Positions 1 through 11,328 of a stretch of 24,484 bases of DNA are shown here, in pieces. The translations under genes and the position numbers were made by a program. The stretch's first letter is position 1. Every line of letters starts with the position of its first letter. The DNA comes from Agrobacterium larrymoorei (GTDB lineage: Bacteria; Pseudomonadota; Alphaproteobacteria; Rhizobiales; Rhizobiaceae): contig NZ_CP039692.1 of assembly GCF_005145045.1 (NCBI RefSeq), positions 1,465,001 through 1,489,484 on the forward strand, given 5' to 3'. The notes beneath the pieces were generated by a model. That model made no database searches. It saw nothing but the letters and a program-made list of their open reading frames with translations, and was not told the DNA's origin.

Positions 1-13
1 CATAGACAATGAG

Positions 14-2964
<2,951 letters not shown>

Positions 2965-2965
2965 C

Positions 2966-3294
2966 CCATTGATTATGTTCATCGAACGCAGTTCGATGAT
3001 CTGTTTTGTCTTCACGCTGACGTGGCCTTCGGCCACTACGCTGCAGACCCTCGGGTCAAGCCCGAGGGCAGGCTGTGCGCCACATGGCGCGACGGACTAG
3101 CGTCCTGTATGGCTGCCTCACTCAAGCTTGAGTTCGGCAACAATACAGGCCAGAGGCCGTCGCATCTCGTGATGCGGCCCGTCCGGAGCGCTTCGCGCGT
3201 CAGGACAAAACAAACAAGACGTGTAAATTAAATAGAGTGAGACGAACGTCTCCTCTCCAGCTTCTCGAAAACAACGTATGTTGTTGCGTTTTGC
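2966..3294 (+). other. 23S-5S internal spacer, hairpin-rich
   Basis: The 329-bp spacer holds no gene. An outer stem, TGTTTTGTC (3002-3010) with GACAAAACA (3204-3212), encloses a string of smaller hairpins: GTGGCC/GGCCAC (3022-3036), CCTCGGG/CCCGAGG (3049-3067), GCGCCA/TGGCGC (3077-3090), GACG/CGTC (3091-3104), CTGTAT/ATACAG (3105-3148) around the palindrome ACTCAAGCTTGAGT (3120-3133), and CGCATC/GATGCG (3161-3176). A further inverted repeat AACAAC-GTAT-GTTGTT lies just before 5S. Confidence 0.7.
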
Positions 3295-3295
3295 C

Positions 3296-3413
3296 GACCT
3301 GGTGGTTATTGCGGGGCGGCTGCACCCGTTCCCATTCCGAACACGGCCGTGAAACGCCCCAGCGCCAATGGTACTTCGTCTTAAGACGCGGGAGAGTAGG
3401 TCGCTGCCAGGTC
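3296..3413 (+). rRNA. rrf: 5S ribosomal RNA
   Basis: The 118-nt segment opens with GACCTGGTGG and closes with CTGCCAGGTC, which pair as helix I. It contains the conserved CCCATTCCGAACACGG loop and the GGGAGAGTAGGTC 3' block. Flanking GCGTTTTGC (3286-3294) and GCAAAACGC (3415-3423) are perfectly complementary and extend the helix in the precursor, a probable processing stem. From memory the sequence is closer to Brucella-group 5S than to Agrobacterium. Confidence 0.95.
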
Positions 3414-3435
3414 TGCAAAACGCAAAACATATACA

Positions 3436-3476
3436 CACATGCGCCCGGATAGGAACTATCCGGAAAGCTGCATGTG
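3436..3476 (+). other. two-part hairpin downstream of 5S
   Basis: CACATGC (3436-3442) pairs with GCATGTG (3470-3476), and inside it CCGGATA (3445-3451) pairs with TATCCGG (3457-3463). There is no T-run directly after it, so it is more likely a processing or pausing structure than a terminator. Confidence 0.45.
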
Positions 3477-3526
3477 ACAGAAAAATCGCACAATCTTCTC
3501 GTCACACCCTCGGCCCAGCCGAAATC

Positions 3527-3555
3527 AAAAGGGCCGCTAACCAAGCGGCCTTTTG
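3527..3555 (+). terminator. intrinsic terminator after 5S rRNA
   Basis: GGCCGCT (3532-3538) and AGCGGCC (3544-3550) form a GC-rich stem with a short AACCA loop, preceded by AAAAG and followed by TTTTG. It can act on either strand. It lies 114 bp past 5S and before the initiator tRNA, so the tRNA is either expressed by read-through/antitermination or has its own promoter. Confidence 0.7.
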
Positions 3556-3610
3556 TGTTATAAACTACACAAACTTCAAATGGCGCCACCCGACAAAAGG
3601 GCTGTGCTGG

Positions 3611-3631
3611 TAACGCGGGGTGGAGCAGCCC
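3611..3631 (+). repeat. direct repeat of the tRNA-fMet 5' end
   Basis: TAACGCGGGGTGGAGCAGCC plus one further C occurs here and again at 3711-3731, exactly 100 bp downstream. The second copy is the start of the real tRNA-fMet plus three upstream bases. After the repeat the first copy no longer folds as a tRNA, so it is a 5' fragment, not a second gene. Confidence 0.85.
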
Positions 3632-3681
3632 CGTCCTCTCGCAGGAAGCGCAAGCCTCCAAGGAAGGACAAACGAAAGACC

Positions 3682-3695
3682 CGGGCGCTTGCCCG
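3682..3695 (+). other. small hairpin upstream of tRNA-fMet
   Basis: CGGGC (3682-3686) and GCCCG (3691-3695) flank a GCTT loop 18 bp before the tRNA. It may be a precursor processing signal. It has no T-run. Confidence 0.35.
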
Positions 3696-3713
3696 ACGTC
3701 AGCTCATAAATAA

Positions 3714-4463
<750 letters not shown>

Positions 4464-4922
4464 CTAGGTGCGGGCCATAAGCTTATATTAATTCCCGGGT
4501 TGTACGGATCCGCGATTCGATCGATCAGGGACCCGATATGCTTTTGGGTTTTACGGGTCGTCGTAAGAAGGAAATCCAGTTCGGTGGGTCTTTTTTGAAG
4601 CGATCTGGGTATCGGCACAAGCCTCGTGGACAAGGCTCACAGTCGGATGTCGCGGAACACTTTGCTCCGCCGCGTGGCCTATGTGGATGCTGCGACGATG
4701 GCCACGGTCAGGTCGACAGATATCTCTAACTGTTGACCCGTGATGCGAAAATATTCAAATGACATGTAGGCTCTGTTATTCATCAAGCGACAAATGCATG
4801 GACGCGGAAAGCTCAATCTGGTCAAGGCGCTTATTGATCGTGCCCTGATGTCATCGAAACTGCACCATACTACATATTCCATTCTGATTGACGACAGAGA
4901 CCGTCGAGATTGCGCGCAGACG
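4464..4922. other. unassigned intergenic stretch
   Basis: The 459 bp between the recombinase relic and the LysR gene contain no gene I can support. One plus-strand frame across about 4596-4729 gives a protein-like stretch (GTSLVDKAHSRMSRNTLLRR followed by VAYVDAATMATV) with no start or family match; it could be a gene remnant. The left part has several hexamer palindromes close together: AAGCTT, CCCGGG, GGATCC and ATCGAT, between 4488 and 4526. Confidence 0.4.
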
Positions 4923-5831
4923 TCATTGGTTAAGGCGTGATACGATGAAGTCAATAAACACTCGTACGCGCGCGGGCGTATTCGCTCCGCCGACAAACAC
5001 CGCGTGAATCAACTCGACATCGCCAGGATTGAACTCTTCGAGTATCGGCAAAAGCCTCCCAGCGGCGATGTCCTCGGCGACGCTGAAGGCGCCGACCCGA
5101 GCGATCAAGACGCCAGCGGCTGCAAGCTGACCAAGCGTCTCGCCATTGTTCGCTTCGATGCTGCCTTTCACCGATAGCGTGATGTCTTGTCCGCCGAAGC
5201 GGAAGGGCCAGATCGGCTCAGCGCGCCGAAAGTTAAAATTAAGGCAATTGTGTCGGTACAGATCATCAGGTGCCGTCGGCATACCGTGGCGTTCAAGATA
5301 CTGCGGCGCTGCCACGATTATGCGGCGATTTTCGCCAAGCTTGCGTGCGGTCAGCAAACTGTCGGTGAGTGGTCCAAATCGTATGGCTACATCCGCCTGC
5401 CCAGCCGCGACATCAATGACTGCGTCGGTCAGTGCGATATCGATTAGGATATGTGGGTAGAGCGCAGCGAATTCATCGAGTAGCGGTACCACGCATAGTC
5501 GCCCATGCGACAGCGCGGCGCTGATCCTCAGCCGCCCGCGGGGTGCGCCCTGATCGGCGATTTGCTGCTCGGCGTCGTCGAGATCGGCGAGGATGCGACG
5601 TGCGGTTTGCAGATAGGCCTGGCCTTCAGCTGTCAATATCAGGGCGCGGGTCGAGCGCAGTAACAGCCTGACACCAAGCCTGGCCTCTATCCGGTCGATT
5701 GACCGCGCGACTGCCGATGGTGTCAGACCAAGGGCACGTCCGGCAGCGGAAAAACTGCCCTCCCGCATCACCGTTGCGAAAACCTCAAGTGACCTTGCCC
5801 TGTCACCGCCAATGATCACCTTTGCATCCAA
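4923..5831 (-). CDS. LysR-family transcriptional regulator
   Basis: This 302-residue protein has the standard LysR length and layout. An N-terminal winged helix-turn-helix covers about residues 14-74 (FATVMREGSFSAAGRALGLT, then RLLLRSTRALILTAEGQAYL), followed by a linker helix and a LysR substrate-binding domain (about 95-298). I chose the TTG start because AAGGA lies 8 bases upstream; no in-frame ATG is better placed. It is divergent from the aldo-keto reductase and MFS genes, the usual arrangement in which a LysR protein controls its neighbours and itself through the shared promoter (5832-5919). The effector-binding domain resembles regulators paired with redox or efflux genes, but the ligand cannot be read from the sequence. 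No truncation or frameshift seen. Confidence 0.93.
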   Translation of the reverse strand: MDAKVIIGGDRARSLEVFATVMREGSFSAAGRALGLTPSAVARSIDRIEARLGVRLLLRSTRALILTAEGQAYLQTARRILADLDDAEQQIADQGAPRGRLRISAALSHGRLCVVPLLDEFAALYPHILIDIALTDAVIDVAAGQADVAIRFGPLTDSLLTARKLGENRRIIVAAPQYLERHGMPTAPDDLYRHNCLNFNFRRAEPIWPFRFGGQDITLSVKGSIEANNGETLGQLAAAGVLIARVGAFSVAEDIAAGRLLPILEEFNPGDVELIHAVFVGGANTPARVRVFIDFIVSRLNQ

Positions 5832-5886
5832 ATCAAAAATCCTTCGCGTTGGTAACGGCTACTGCGGCATCCTTTGACCGATTATT

Positions 5887-5898
5887 TATGAACTCATA
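5887..5898. promoter_or_regulatory. candidate LysR operator in the divergent promoter
   Basis: TATGAACTCATA is a perfect dyad (TATGA-AC-TCATA). With the preceding T it also fits the T-N11-A LysR box. It sits in the 88-bp gap between the LysR gene and the reductase gene, 22 bp before the reductase ATG. Confidence 0.45.
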
Positions 5899-5919
5899 TA
5901 GCAATTGGAGTGAAGAGAC

Positions 5920-6954
5920 ATGGAATATCGTCAACTGGGTTCATCAGGATTGCGCATACCGGTGCTTAGCTTCGGCACCGGGACTTTTGGCGGTACTGGA
6001 CCGCTTTTTGGTGCGTGGGGCCGGAGCGACGAGACAGAAGCTCGGCGGATGGTCGATATCTGCCTTGAGGCCGGCGTCAACCTATTCGACACTGCCGACG
6101 TTTATTCCAACGGTGCGTCAGAAACGGTGCTTGGCGCGGCGATCAAGGGACGTCGCGACAAGGTGCTGATCTCGACCAAGACCGGTCTGCCGATGGGGGA
6201 TGGCCCACAGGAATGGGGCGCATCGCGCGCCCGGCTCATCCGCGTGGTGGAAGACGCGCTGCGTCGGCTCGGCACCGATTACATCGACCTGCTTCAACTC
6301 CACGCTTTCGATGTTTCCACTCCGACAGAGGAGTTGATGGCCACACTCGATATGCTTGTTGCAGCAGGCAAGGTTCGTTACACCGGTGTTTCCAATTATC
6401 CGGGCTGGCAGCTGATGAAAGCGCAAGCGCTTGCTGACCGCAACGGCTGGCCGCGCCTAGTCGCACATCAGGTCTATTACTCGCTGATCGGGCGTGCCTA
6501 CGAGGCGGATCTGATGCCTTTGGCAGCAGATCAGGGTATTGGTGCGCTCGTTTGGAGCCCGCTTGGCTGGGGCCGACTGACGGGAAAAATCGGGCGCGAC
6601 CGGCCAATTCCCGAGGGAAGCCGTCTCCATGAGACCGAGCAGTTCGCGCCGCCGGTCGACGGCGAGTATCTCTACCGCGTGATCGACGCATTGGAGACCA
6701 TCGCCGCCGAGACCGAACGAAGCGTGCCGCAGGTCGCGATCAACTGGTTGCTCCGTCGACCTACCGTCGCCTCTGTCATTATCGGCGCGCGCAATGAAGC
6801 GCAGTTGCGCGACAATCTCGGTGCAGTTGGTTGGGCCTTATCGGATGACCAGATCAAGGTGCTCGACGCGGCGAGCACTGTGTTACCTCCCTATCCTCAC
6901 ACGCCATACCGCCAACAGGAAGGGTTCGCCCGCCTGCATCCGGCGCTGGTTTGA
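5920..6954 (+). CDS. aldo/keto reductase
   Basis: This is a cytoplasmic NADPH-dependent aldo-keto reductase of 344 residues with a TIM-barrel fold. The catalytic tetrad is complete: D57 in FDTADVY, Y62, K87 in ISTKTG and H128 in LLQLHAFD. The C-terminal cofactor-binding region is also present: WSPLGWGRLTGK near 212-223 and the VIIGARNEAQLRDN block near 286-299, with residues that contact the adenosine phosphate. It starts with ATG, with GGAG 9 bases upstream. It is divergent from a LysR gene and is followed 11 bp after its stop by an MFS transporter, so the two are probably one transcript under LysR control. The substrate is unknown; detoxification of a reactive carbonyl or quinone with export of a related compound would fit the pairing, as an inference. 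Confidence 0.95.
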   Translation: MEYRQLGSSGLRIPVLSFGTGTFGGTGPLFGAWGRSDETEARRMVDICLEAGVNLFDTADVYSNGASETVLGAAIKGRRDKVLISTKTGLPMGDGPQEWGASRARLIRVVEDALRRLGTDYIDLLQLHAFDVSTPTEELMATLDMLVAAGKVRYTGVSNYPGWQLMKAQALADRNGWPRLVAHQVYYSLIGRAYEADLMPLAADQGIGALVWSPLGWGRLTGKIGRDRPIPEGSRLHETEQFAPPVDGEYLYRVIDALETIAAETERSVPQVAINWLLRRPTVASVIIGARNEAQLRDNLGAVGWALSDDQIKVLDAASTVLPPYPHTPYRQQEGFARLHPALV

Positions 6955-6965
6955 GGAGTCGGTCG

Positions 6966-8171
6966 ATGAAATTCAATTTTGGCCTTCTGGCGTTGTCGGT
7001 CGGCGCTTTCGGCATTGGCGTAACTGAATTCGCGCCGATGGGGCTGCTCCCCGTCATAGCTGGAGATCTGGGCGTGTCGATACCAACTGCCGGGCTGCTC
7101 ATCAGCGCCTATGCCCTCGGTGTGGTGATCGGGGCACCGTTGATGACGTTGACGACAGCACGCGTGCCAAGGCGGACGCTCCTTATCCTGCTTGCTGGTA
7201 TCTTCACATTGGGCAACCTACTGGCGGCGATCTCGAACAGTTACGGCGTGCTGCTGGGAGCCCGCATCCTTACCTCGTTGAACCACGGTGCATTCTTCGG
7301 TGTCGGTGCGATCGTGGCGACCAGCCTCGTTCCTGCGGACCGTCGCGCCGGGGCGGTGGCGGCGATGTTCATGGGACTGACAATCGCGAATGTGGTCGGC
7401 GTTCCGATTGCGACCTGGGCCGGCGATTATTTCGGCTGGCGCGCTTCGTTTTGGGGCATCGCAGCGTTGGGTGTAGCGACGATGGCTGCGCTTCGACTGA
7501 CATTGCCCGCGCTACCGGCAGAGCCCAATGGAAATGCGATGGCGGAAATGCGCGTCATGAGGCGCGGAGAAGTCCTTGGCGCTTTGGGTCTAACCGTTCT
7601 TGGGGCGAGCGCGATGTTTACCGTTTTTACCTACATCACACCGATCCTGAAAGACGTAACTCAAGCTTCGCTTGGTTTCGTCACAGCGATGCTAGTCACT
7701 TATGGCGTCGGTTTGACCGCAGGGAACTGGCTGGGCGGGCGTTATGCTGATCGCTCTGTTGATCGCACGCTGATCGTTACCCTGGCGTCGCTTGCCGTGA
7801 TACTCACCATGTTTGCCCTGTTAATGTCCTTCAAGGTCCCGACCGCTGTCCTAATTTTCTTATGGGGCGTCGCGAGTTTTGCGCTAGTGCCGCCGCTTCA
7901 GGTGCGGATCATGAACGCAGCTTCGGATGCGCCAAACCTCGCGTCCGCGATGAACATCGGCGCGTTCAACTTGGGCAATGCGATCGGAGCTGTGCTAGGC
8001 GGCGGAGTGATCGCGACGGGGCTGGGGTATCCTTCCGTGGCGCTGGCTGGCGCGCTGGCTGCTGCAATGGGTTTGCTTGCGATGCTTCTCACCGTGCGCA
8101 GGGGAACAAGCAACCTCGATAGCCAGTCTTGCGAAACGTCGGATGTCGCAGTGGACACTCATCATCTGTAG
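6966..8171 (+). CDS. MFS transporter, DHA1 (drug:H+ antiporter) type
   Basis: This inner-membrane protein of 401 residues shows 12 hydrophobic segments, starting with LLALSVGAFGIGVTEFAPMG and ending with ALAGALAAAMGLLAMLLTV. The motif with E16 in TM1 (GVTEFAPMGLLP) is typical of the AraJ/YdhP/CmlA-like branch of DHA1 exporters. A longer frame from TTG at 6951 exists, but ATG at 6966 has GAGGAG 7 bases upstream and begins right at TM1, so I chose it. It is cotranscribed with the upstream aldo-keto reductase. It is likely a proton-driven exporter of small molecules; the substrate cannot be told. A 12-bp imperfect hairpin follows the stop. Confidence 0.93.
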   Translation: MKFNFGLLALSVGAFGIGVTEFAPMGLLPVIAGDLGVSIPTAGLLISAYALGVVIGAPLMTLTTARVPRRTLLILLAGIFTLGNLLAAISNSYGVLLGARILTSLNHGAFFGVGAIVATSLVPADRRAGAVAAMFMGLTIANVVGVPIATWAGDYFGWRASFWGIAALGVATMAALRLTLPALPAEPNGNAMAEMRVMRRGEVLGALGLTVLGASAMFTVFTYITPILKDVTQASLGFVTAMLVTYGVGLTAGNWLGGRYADRSVDRTLIVTLASLAVILTMFALLMSFKVPTAVLIFLWGVASFALVPPLQVRIMNAASDAPNLASAMNIGAFNLGNAIGAVLGGGVIATGLGYPSVALAGALAAAMGLLAMLLTVRRGTSNLDSQSCETSDVAVDTHHL

Positions 8172-8185
8172 ACGATTTTCCATGA

Positions 8186-8216
8186 ACCCAGACAGATTTT
8201 CGCAATTTGACTGGGT
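8186..8216 (+). other. hairpin downstream of the MFS gene
   Basis: ACCCAG-A-CAGATT (8186-8198) pairs with AATTTG-A-CTGGGT (8204-8216) through one A/A mismatch around a 5-base loop. It lies 15 bp after the MFS stop in the gap (8172-8395) between two convergent genes. There is no immediate T-run, so termination is possible but unproven. Nothing else was recognised in that gap. Confidence 0.4.
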
Positions 8217-8395
8217 CCGTGCGACTTGGCAACCCACGAGTGAGATCCGATTTTTCCATTGATCTTGCCGATAGATAGCCATTTCCCAAGTTTAGTGCAG
8301 GTAGTTTGGTCCCCTAAGAACTGCAATCGTACCTACTTCATCGGTTTGACGAACTTTGCCATCTATGGGTATCCGAGCCGTCAGCTGGTTCATCA

Positions 8396-9733
8396 TCAAG
8401 CTGATCGGGCCAGCGCATTTGGCCAAGCCGCGTCGCTCAGCCCAAAATGCGAGCGTAGCGTGCTGCCCTCATATTCATGCCGGAACAGGCCGCGCCTTTG
8501 CAGAATTGGAACCACCTCGTCAGCAAAGACTGCAAGCTGACTGTTGATGATCGGCGGCATCACGTTGAAGCCGTCGGCGGCGCCCGTCCTGAACCAGTCT
8601 TCGATGATATCGGCGACCTGCTCCGGTGTGCCCGTCGCCACAAAATGCCCGCGAGCGCCTGCGAGTTTGCGAAGTAACTGCCTGAGCGTTAGATTTTCTT
8701 TGAGCACCATGTCGATGTAGCCGACCACCCGGCTCCTCGATGCTTCTACCCCATTCGGGTCGGGGAAGTCGTCCTCGGTCAGTGTGCGGTCAAGTGGCAG
8801 GCGGCTAAAGTCGTGGCCACCGAACCGTGCTGAGAGACGCGTCAAGCCGACATCCGTGCTGGTGAGGTCGTCCAATTCCTCCCAGATTTGCTCAGCTTCT
8901 CTGGCGGTGGAACCGATGGCCGCGCTGATGCCGGGTAGGACAACGATGTCTTCCGGACTGCGACCGAAAGCGGCTGCCCTGCTTTTCACATCGGTGTAGA
9001 ACGCCTTGGCAGAATCCTTCGTCATGTGGGCGGTGAAGATGGCCTCGGCCCACCTTGCAGCAAAGCCGCGGCCTGCATCGGATTGTCCGGCCTGGATGTA
9101 GACAGGGCGAGACTGAGGGCTCTCTGGAACGTTGAGCGGTCCTTTTGTCCGGTAGTGCTCGCCGGCATAGTTCGCTGGTGTCATCCGATCACGATCAAGA
9201 TATCGTCCACCCTCGCGATCATCGAGGACCGCATCTGCCGGGAAGCTTTTCCAAAGAGCATCGACCGCCTCCAAGAACTCCTCTGCCAACTTGTAGCGAT
9301 CGCCGTGATTGACATTCTTCTGCAGCCCGTAGTTTGCCCCTGCCTCAGGAGCCCAAGACGTCACGATATTCCATCCAGCGCGGCCGTTGGATAGGTGATC
9401 CAGTGTCGCGAACTGTCGCGACAACGTGTAGGGCAGACTGTAGGTGGTGGAGGCCGTCCCGATGAGGCCAATCTTCTTCGTATGGGCTGCAAGCAACGAG
9501 AGAAGAACGATTGGCTCGAGGGATCCCGACGATGCAAGACCGCTGCTATTGCCAGCGGCCAGTGTGTCGGCGAGGAACACTGCATCGAACTTCGCCCTTT
9601 CAGCAATCGTCGCCGCCTCGACATAGAGCGCGAGGTCAGTAAGTGCCTTGTGGTTCGCTTTTGGGTGCCGCCATGCGCCCTCATGGTGGCCGCGGGACAT
9701 AAGGAAAAGGTTCAGGTGTAGATTGCGCGACAT
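8396..9733 (-). CDS. LLM-class flavin monooxygenase (NtaA/SnaA/DszA family)
   Basis: This is a two-component FMNH2-dependent monooxygenase of 445 residues with a bacterial-luciferase-like TIM barrel. Family marks in order: LHLNLFLMSRGHHEGAWRHP at the N-terminus, KFDAVFLADTLA near 49, LSRQFATLDHLSNGRAGWNI followed by VTSWAPEAGANYG near 105-140, HGDRYKLAEEFLEAVDALW, then YIQAGQSDAGRGFAARWAEA, and a C-terminal RRGLFRHEYEGSTLRSHFGL. Length is normal for the family. The frame opens with a TTG at 9748, but ATG at 9733 has GAAAGG 7 bases upstream and matches the family start. It follows the ABC ATPase gene by a few bases, last in the transporter operon, so it probably oxidises the imported compound, releasing sulfite or an amine. 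Family members act on nitrilotriacetate, dibenzothiophene sulfone or pristinamycin. The flavin reductase partner is not in the window. Confidence 0.93.
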   Translation of the reverse strand: MSRNLHLNLFLMSRGHHEGAWRHPKANHKALTDLALYVEAATIAERAKFDAVFLADTLAAGNSSGLASSGSLEPIVLLSLLAAHTKKIGLIGTASTTYSLPYTLSRQFATLDHLSNGRAGWNIVTSWAPEAGANYGLQKNVNHGDRYKLAEEFLEAVDALWKSFPADAVLDDREGGRYLDRDRMTPANYAGEHYRTKGPLNVPESPQSRPVYIQAGQSDAGRGFAARWAEAIFTAHMTKDSAKAFYTDVKSRAAAFGRSPEDIVVLPGISAAIGSTAREAEQIWEELDDLTSTDVGLTRLSARFGGHDFSRLPLDRTLTEDDFPDPNGVEASRSRVVGYIDMVLKENLTLRQLLRKLAGARGHFVATGTPEQVADIIEDWFRTGAADGFNVMPPIINSQLAVFADEVVPILQRRGLFRHEYEGSTLRSHFGLSDAAWPNALARSA

Positions 9734-9744
9734 CGGGATGCCTT

Positions 9745-10467
9745 TCAAATGCTGTCGGCTTCGACGCCGAGGCTCTTAAGCAATTTCTTTCGGAGGTAGG
9801 CGACTTCGGCTTGGTGTTCGTGGCGAGGATGCGGAAGCGAAATCGCATGATCTTCGGCGATGCTGCCATCCTTCAGAACAAGGATACGGTCGGCCAGAAG
9901 CAGGGCCTCGTCCACGTCGTGCGTAACCAGAATAATCGTCGGTCGTTTGCGCTCCACGAGGCGCATCAGCAGAGCCTGCATCTTCAGGCGGGTGAGCGCA
10001 TCGAGTGCACCGAAAGGCTCATCGGCAAGCAAAAGGTCCGGCGTGCGGAGAAGGGATCTCGCCAGCGACGCACGCTGCTTCTGGCCGCCAGACAGTGTGG
10101 AGGGCCACACATTGGCCTTGTCAGCGAGCCCTACATCCTCAAGCATGGAAAGCGCTGACGTTTCAGGCTCAGGTCGGCGCAGACCGAGCGTCAGGTTGTC
10201 AATGACCGTTTTCCACGGGAGAAGGCGGGAATCTTGGAAAAGAACAGAGAAGCTCTCCGGCGCGCTGAAGTGTCCCTTGGTTTCGGCGTCGTCGTCAAGA
10301 CCTGCGAGCGCCCGTAGCAGCGTCGTCTTCCCCGAACCGGACTCACCGAGCAGGGCGACAAACTGTCCGGCCGGGATCTCCAACGAAATACGGTCGAGGA
10401 CAGGCTTGCCCTCGAAGCTGCGAGAAAGGTCACGAAGAACTACAGCGTTAGTAACATGTGCGTTCAT
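9745..10467 (-). CDS. ABC transporter ATPase, sulfonate/taurine (SsuB/TauB) type
   Basis: The 240-residue ATPase has all motifs: Walker [10 protein letters not shown] (41-49), Q-loop Q78 in LFQDSRLLPW, signature LSGGQ (125-129), Walker B LLLADE (145-150) and switch H183 in VTHDVDEALLLADR. The phrase DSRLLPW together with the THDVDEAL block is typical of the nitrate/sulfonate/taurine ATPase group. It would energise import at the inner membrane with the neighbouring permease. Its ATG overlaps the permease stop by four bases (ATGA), so translation is coupled; its own stop TGA lies 11 bases before the monooxygenase ATG. SsuB-like is a family call; the exact substrate is inferred only from context. 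Confidence 0.93.
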   Translation of the reverse strand: MNAHVTNAVVLRDLSRSFEGKPVLDRISLEIPAGQFVALLGESGSGKTTLLRALAGLDDDAETKGHFSAPESFSVLFQDSRLLPWKTVIDNLTLGLRRPEPETSALSMLEDVGLADKANVWPSTLSGGQKQRASLARSLLRTPDLLLADEPFGALDALTRLKMQALLMRLVERKRPTIILVTHDVDEALLLADRILVLKDGSIAEDHAISLPHPRHEHQAEVAYLRKKLLKSLGVEADSI

Positions 10468-11315
10468 GAGCCAAGAGCCCGTCTGTAGGAAAGTACTTTG
10501 TCTTCGACATACCGCACGACCGCATCTGACAGGAGGCCGAGCAGAGCGTAGATTATGATGCCCACAACGATAATATCCGTCTGACCCCAGTCTCGAGCTC
10601 GGTTCATCAGGTAACCGATACCCGTTTGCGTGTTGACAAGCTCGAGAACGACTAAGGCCGTCCAGCAGAGGGCGACCGCGAGCCGTAGTGAGACGAAGAA
10701 GCCGGGTAGAGCTCCTGGTAGGGCGACATGCCGGATGAACTCGGCGCGGGTTAGCCCGAGAGTGCGGGCAAGTTCGACATGGCCGATATCAATACTACGT
10801 AGCGCCGCATGAGTATTGATATAGACCGGAATAAGGACTGCGGTAAAAATAAGGAATATTTTCATCGCCTCGCCGATGCCAAGCCAGATAATGACCAGCG
10901 GGATAAGAGCGAGTGTAGGTACAGCCCGCTTGATCTGGACGAGGCCGTCGATGAGCGCCTCACCGGTTCGCGTCAATCCTGACAGAAGAGCAAGGATCAC
11001 GCCGACGGTCACACCCAGAAAAAGCCCGGAGTACGCGCGGGCTGCCGACGCTGCAAGATGCGGCAGCAGGCTGCCGTCCAGCACCATGTCATAGCCTGTC
11101 GCGATTGCCGTCGAGGGCGCGGCGAGCGTGCTCGGAGACAGCAGGCCCAGACGGGACGCGGCTTCCCATACGATTAGAACTATGACTGGGCCAACCAGTC
11201 GCGATCCTGGTGGCAGCTTGGCGGGAACGAGTTGCGTCGAGCTCTTGCGGACAGCAAGATCGAAGTGCCGAACTGTTTGCCTTTTTGTAATTCTGCCTGA
11301 TGATATGTCCGTCAT
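10464..11315 (-). CDS. ABC transporter permease, SsuC/TauC type
   Basis: This inner-membrane permease has 283 residues from ATG at 11315. The open frame continues to a TTG at 11369, but ATG at 11315 has GGAGG just 4 bases upstream and gives the family length. About six hydrophobic segments are visible, first VGPVIVLIVWEAASRLGLL. The cytoplasmic EAA loop that docks the ATPase is clear: ELARTLGLTRAEFIRHVALP followed by GALPGF. The motif RAVPTLALIPLVIIWLGIGE is typical of the SsuC/TauC/NrtB group. It starts 13 bp after the stop of the binding-protein gene and overlaps the ATPase gene by four bases. Confidence 0.93.
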   Translation of the reverse strand: MTDISSGRITKRQTVRHFDLAVRKSSTQLVPAKLPPGSRLVGPVIVLIVWEAASRLGLLSPSTLAAPSTAIATGYDMVLDGSLLPHLAASAARAYSGLFLGVTVGVILALLSGLTRTGEALIDGLVQIKRAVPTLALIPLVIIWLGIGEAMKIFLIFTAVLIPVYINTHAALRSIDIGHVELARTLGLTRAEFIRHVALPGALPGFFVSLRLAVALCWTALVVLELVNTQTGIGYLMNRARDWGQTDIIVVGIIIYALLGLLSDAVVRYVEDKVLSYRRALGS

Positions 11316-11328
11316 ACGACCTCCGATA

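Noticed and set aside
9860..10558. 232-codon plus-strand frame opposite the SsuB-like ATPase
   Set aside because: It is the antisense shadow of an ATPase with all motifs; rich in Arg/Ser with no domain.
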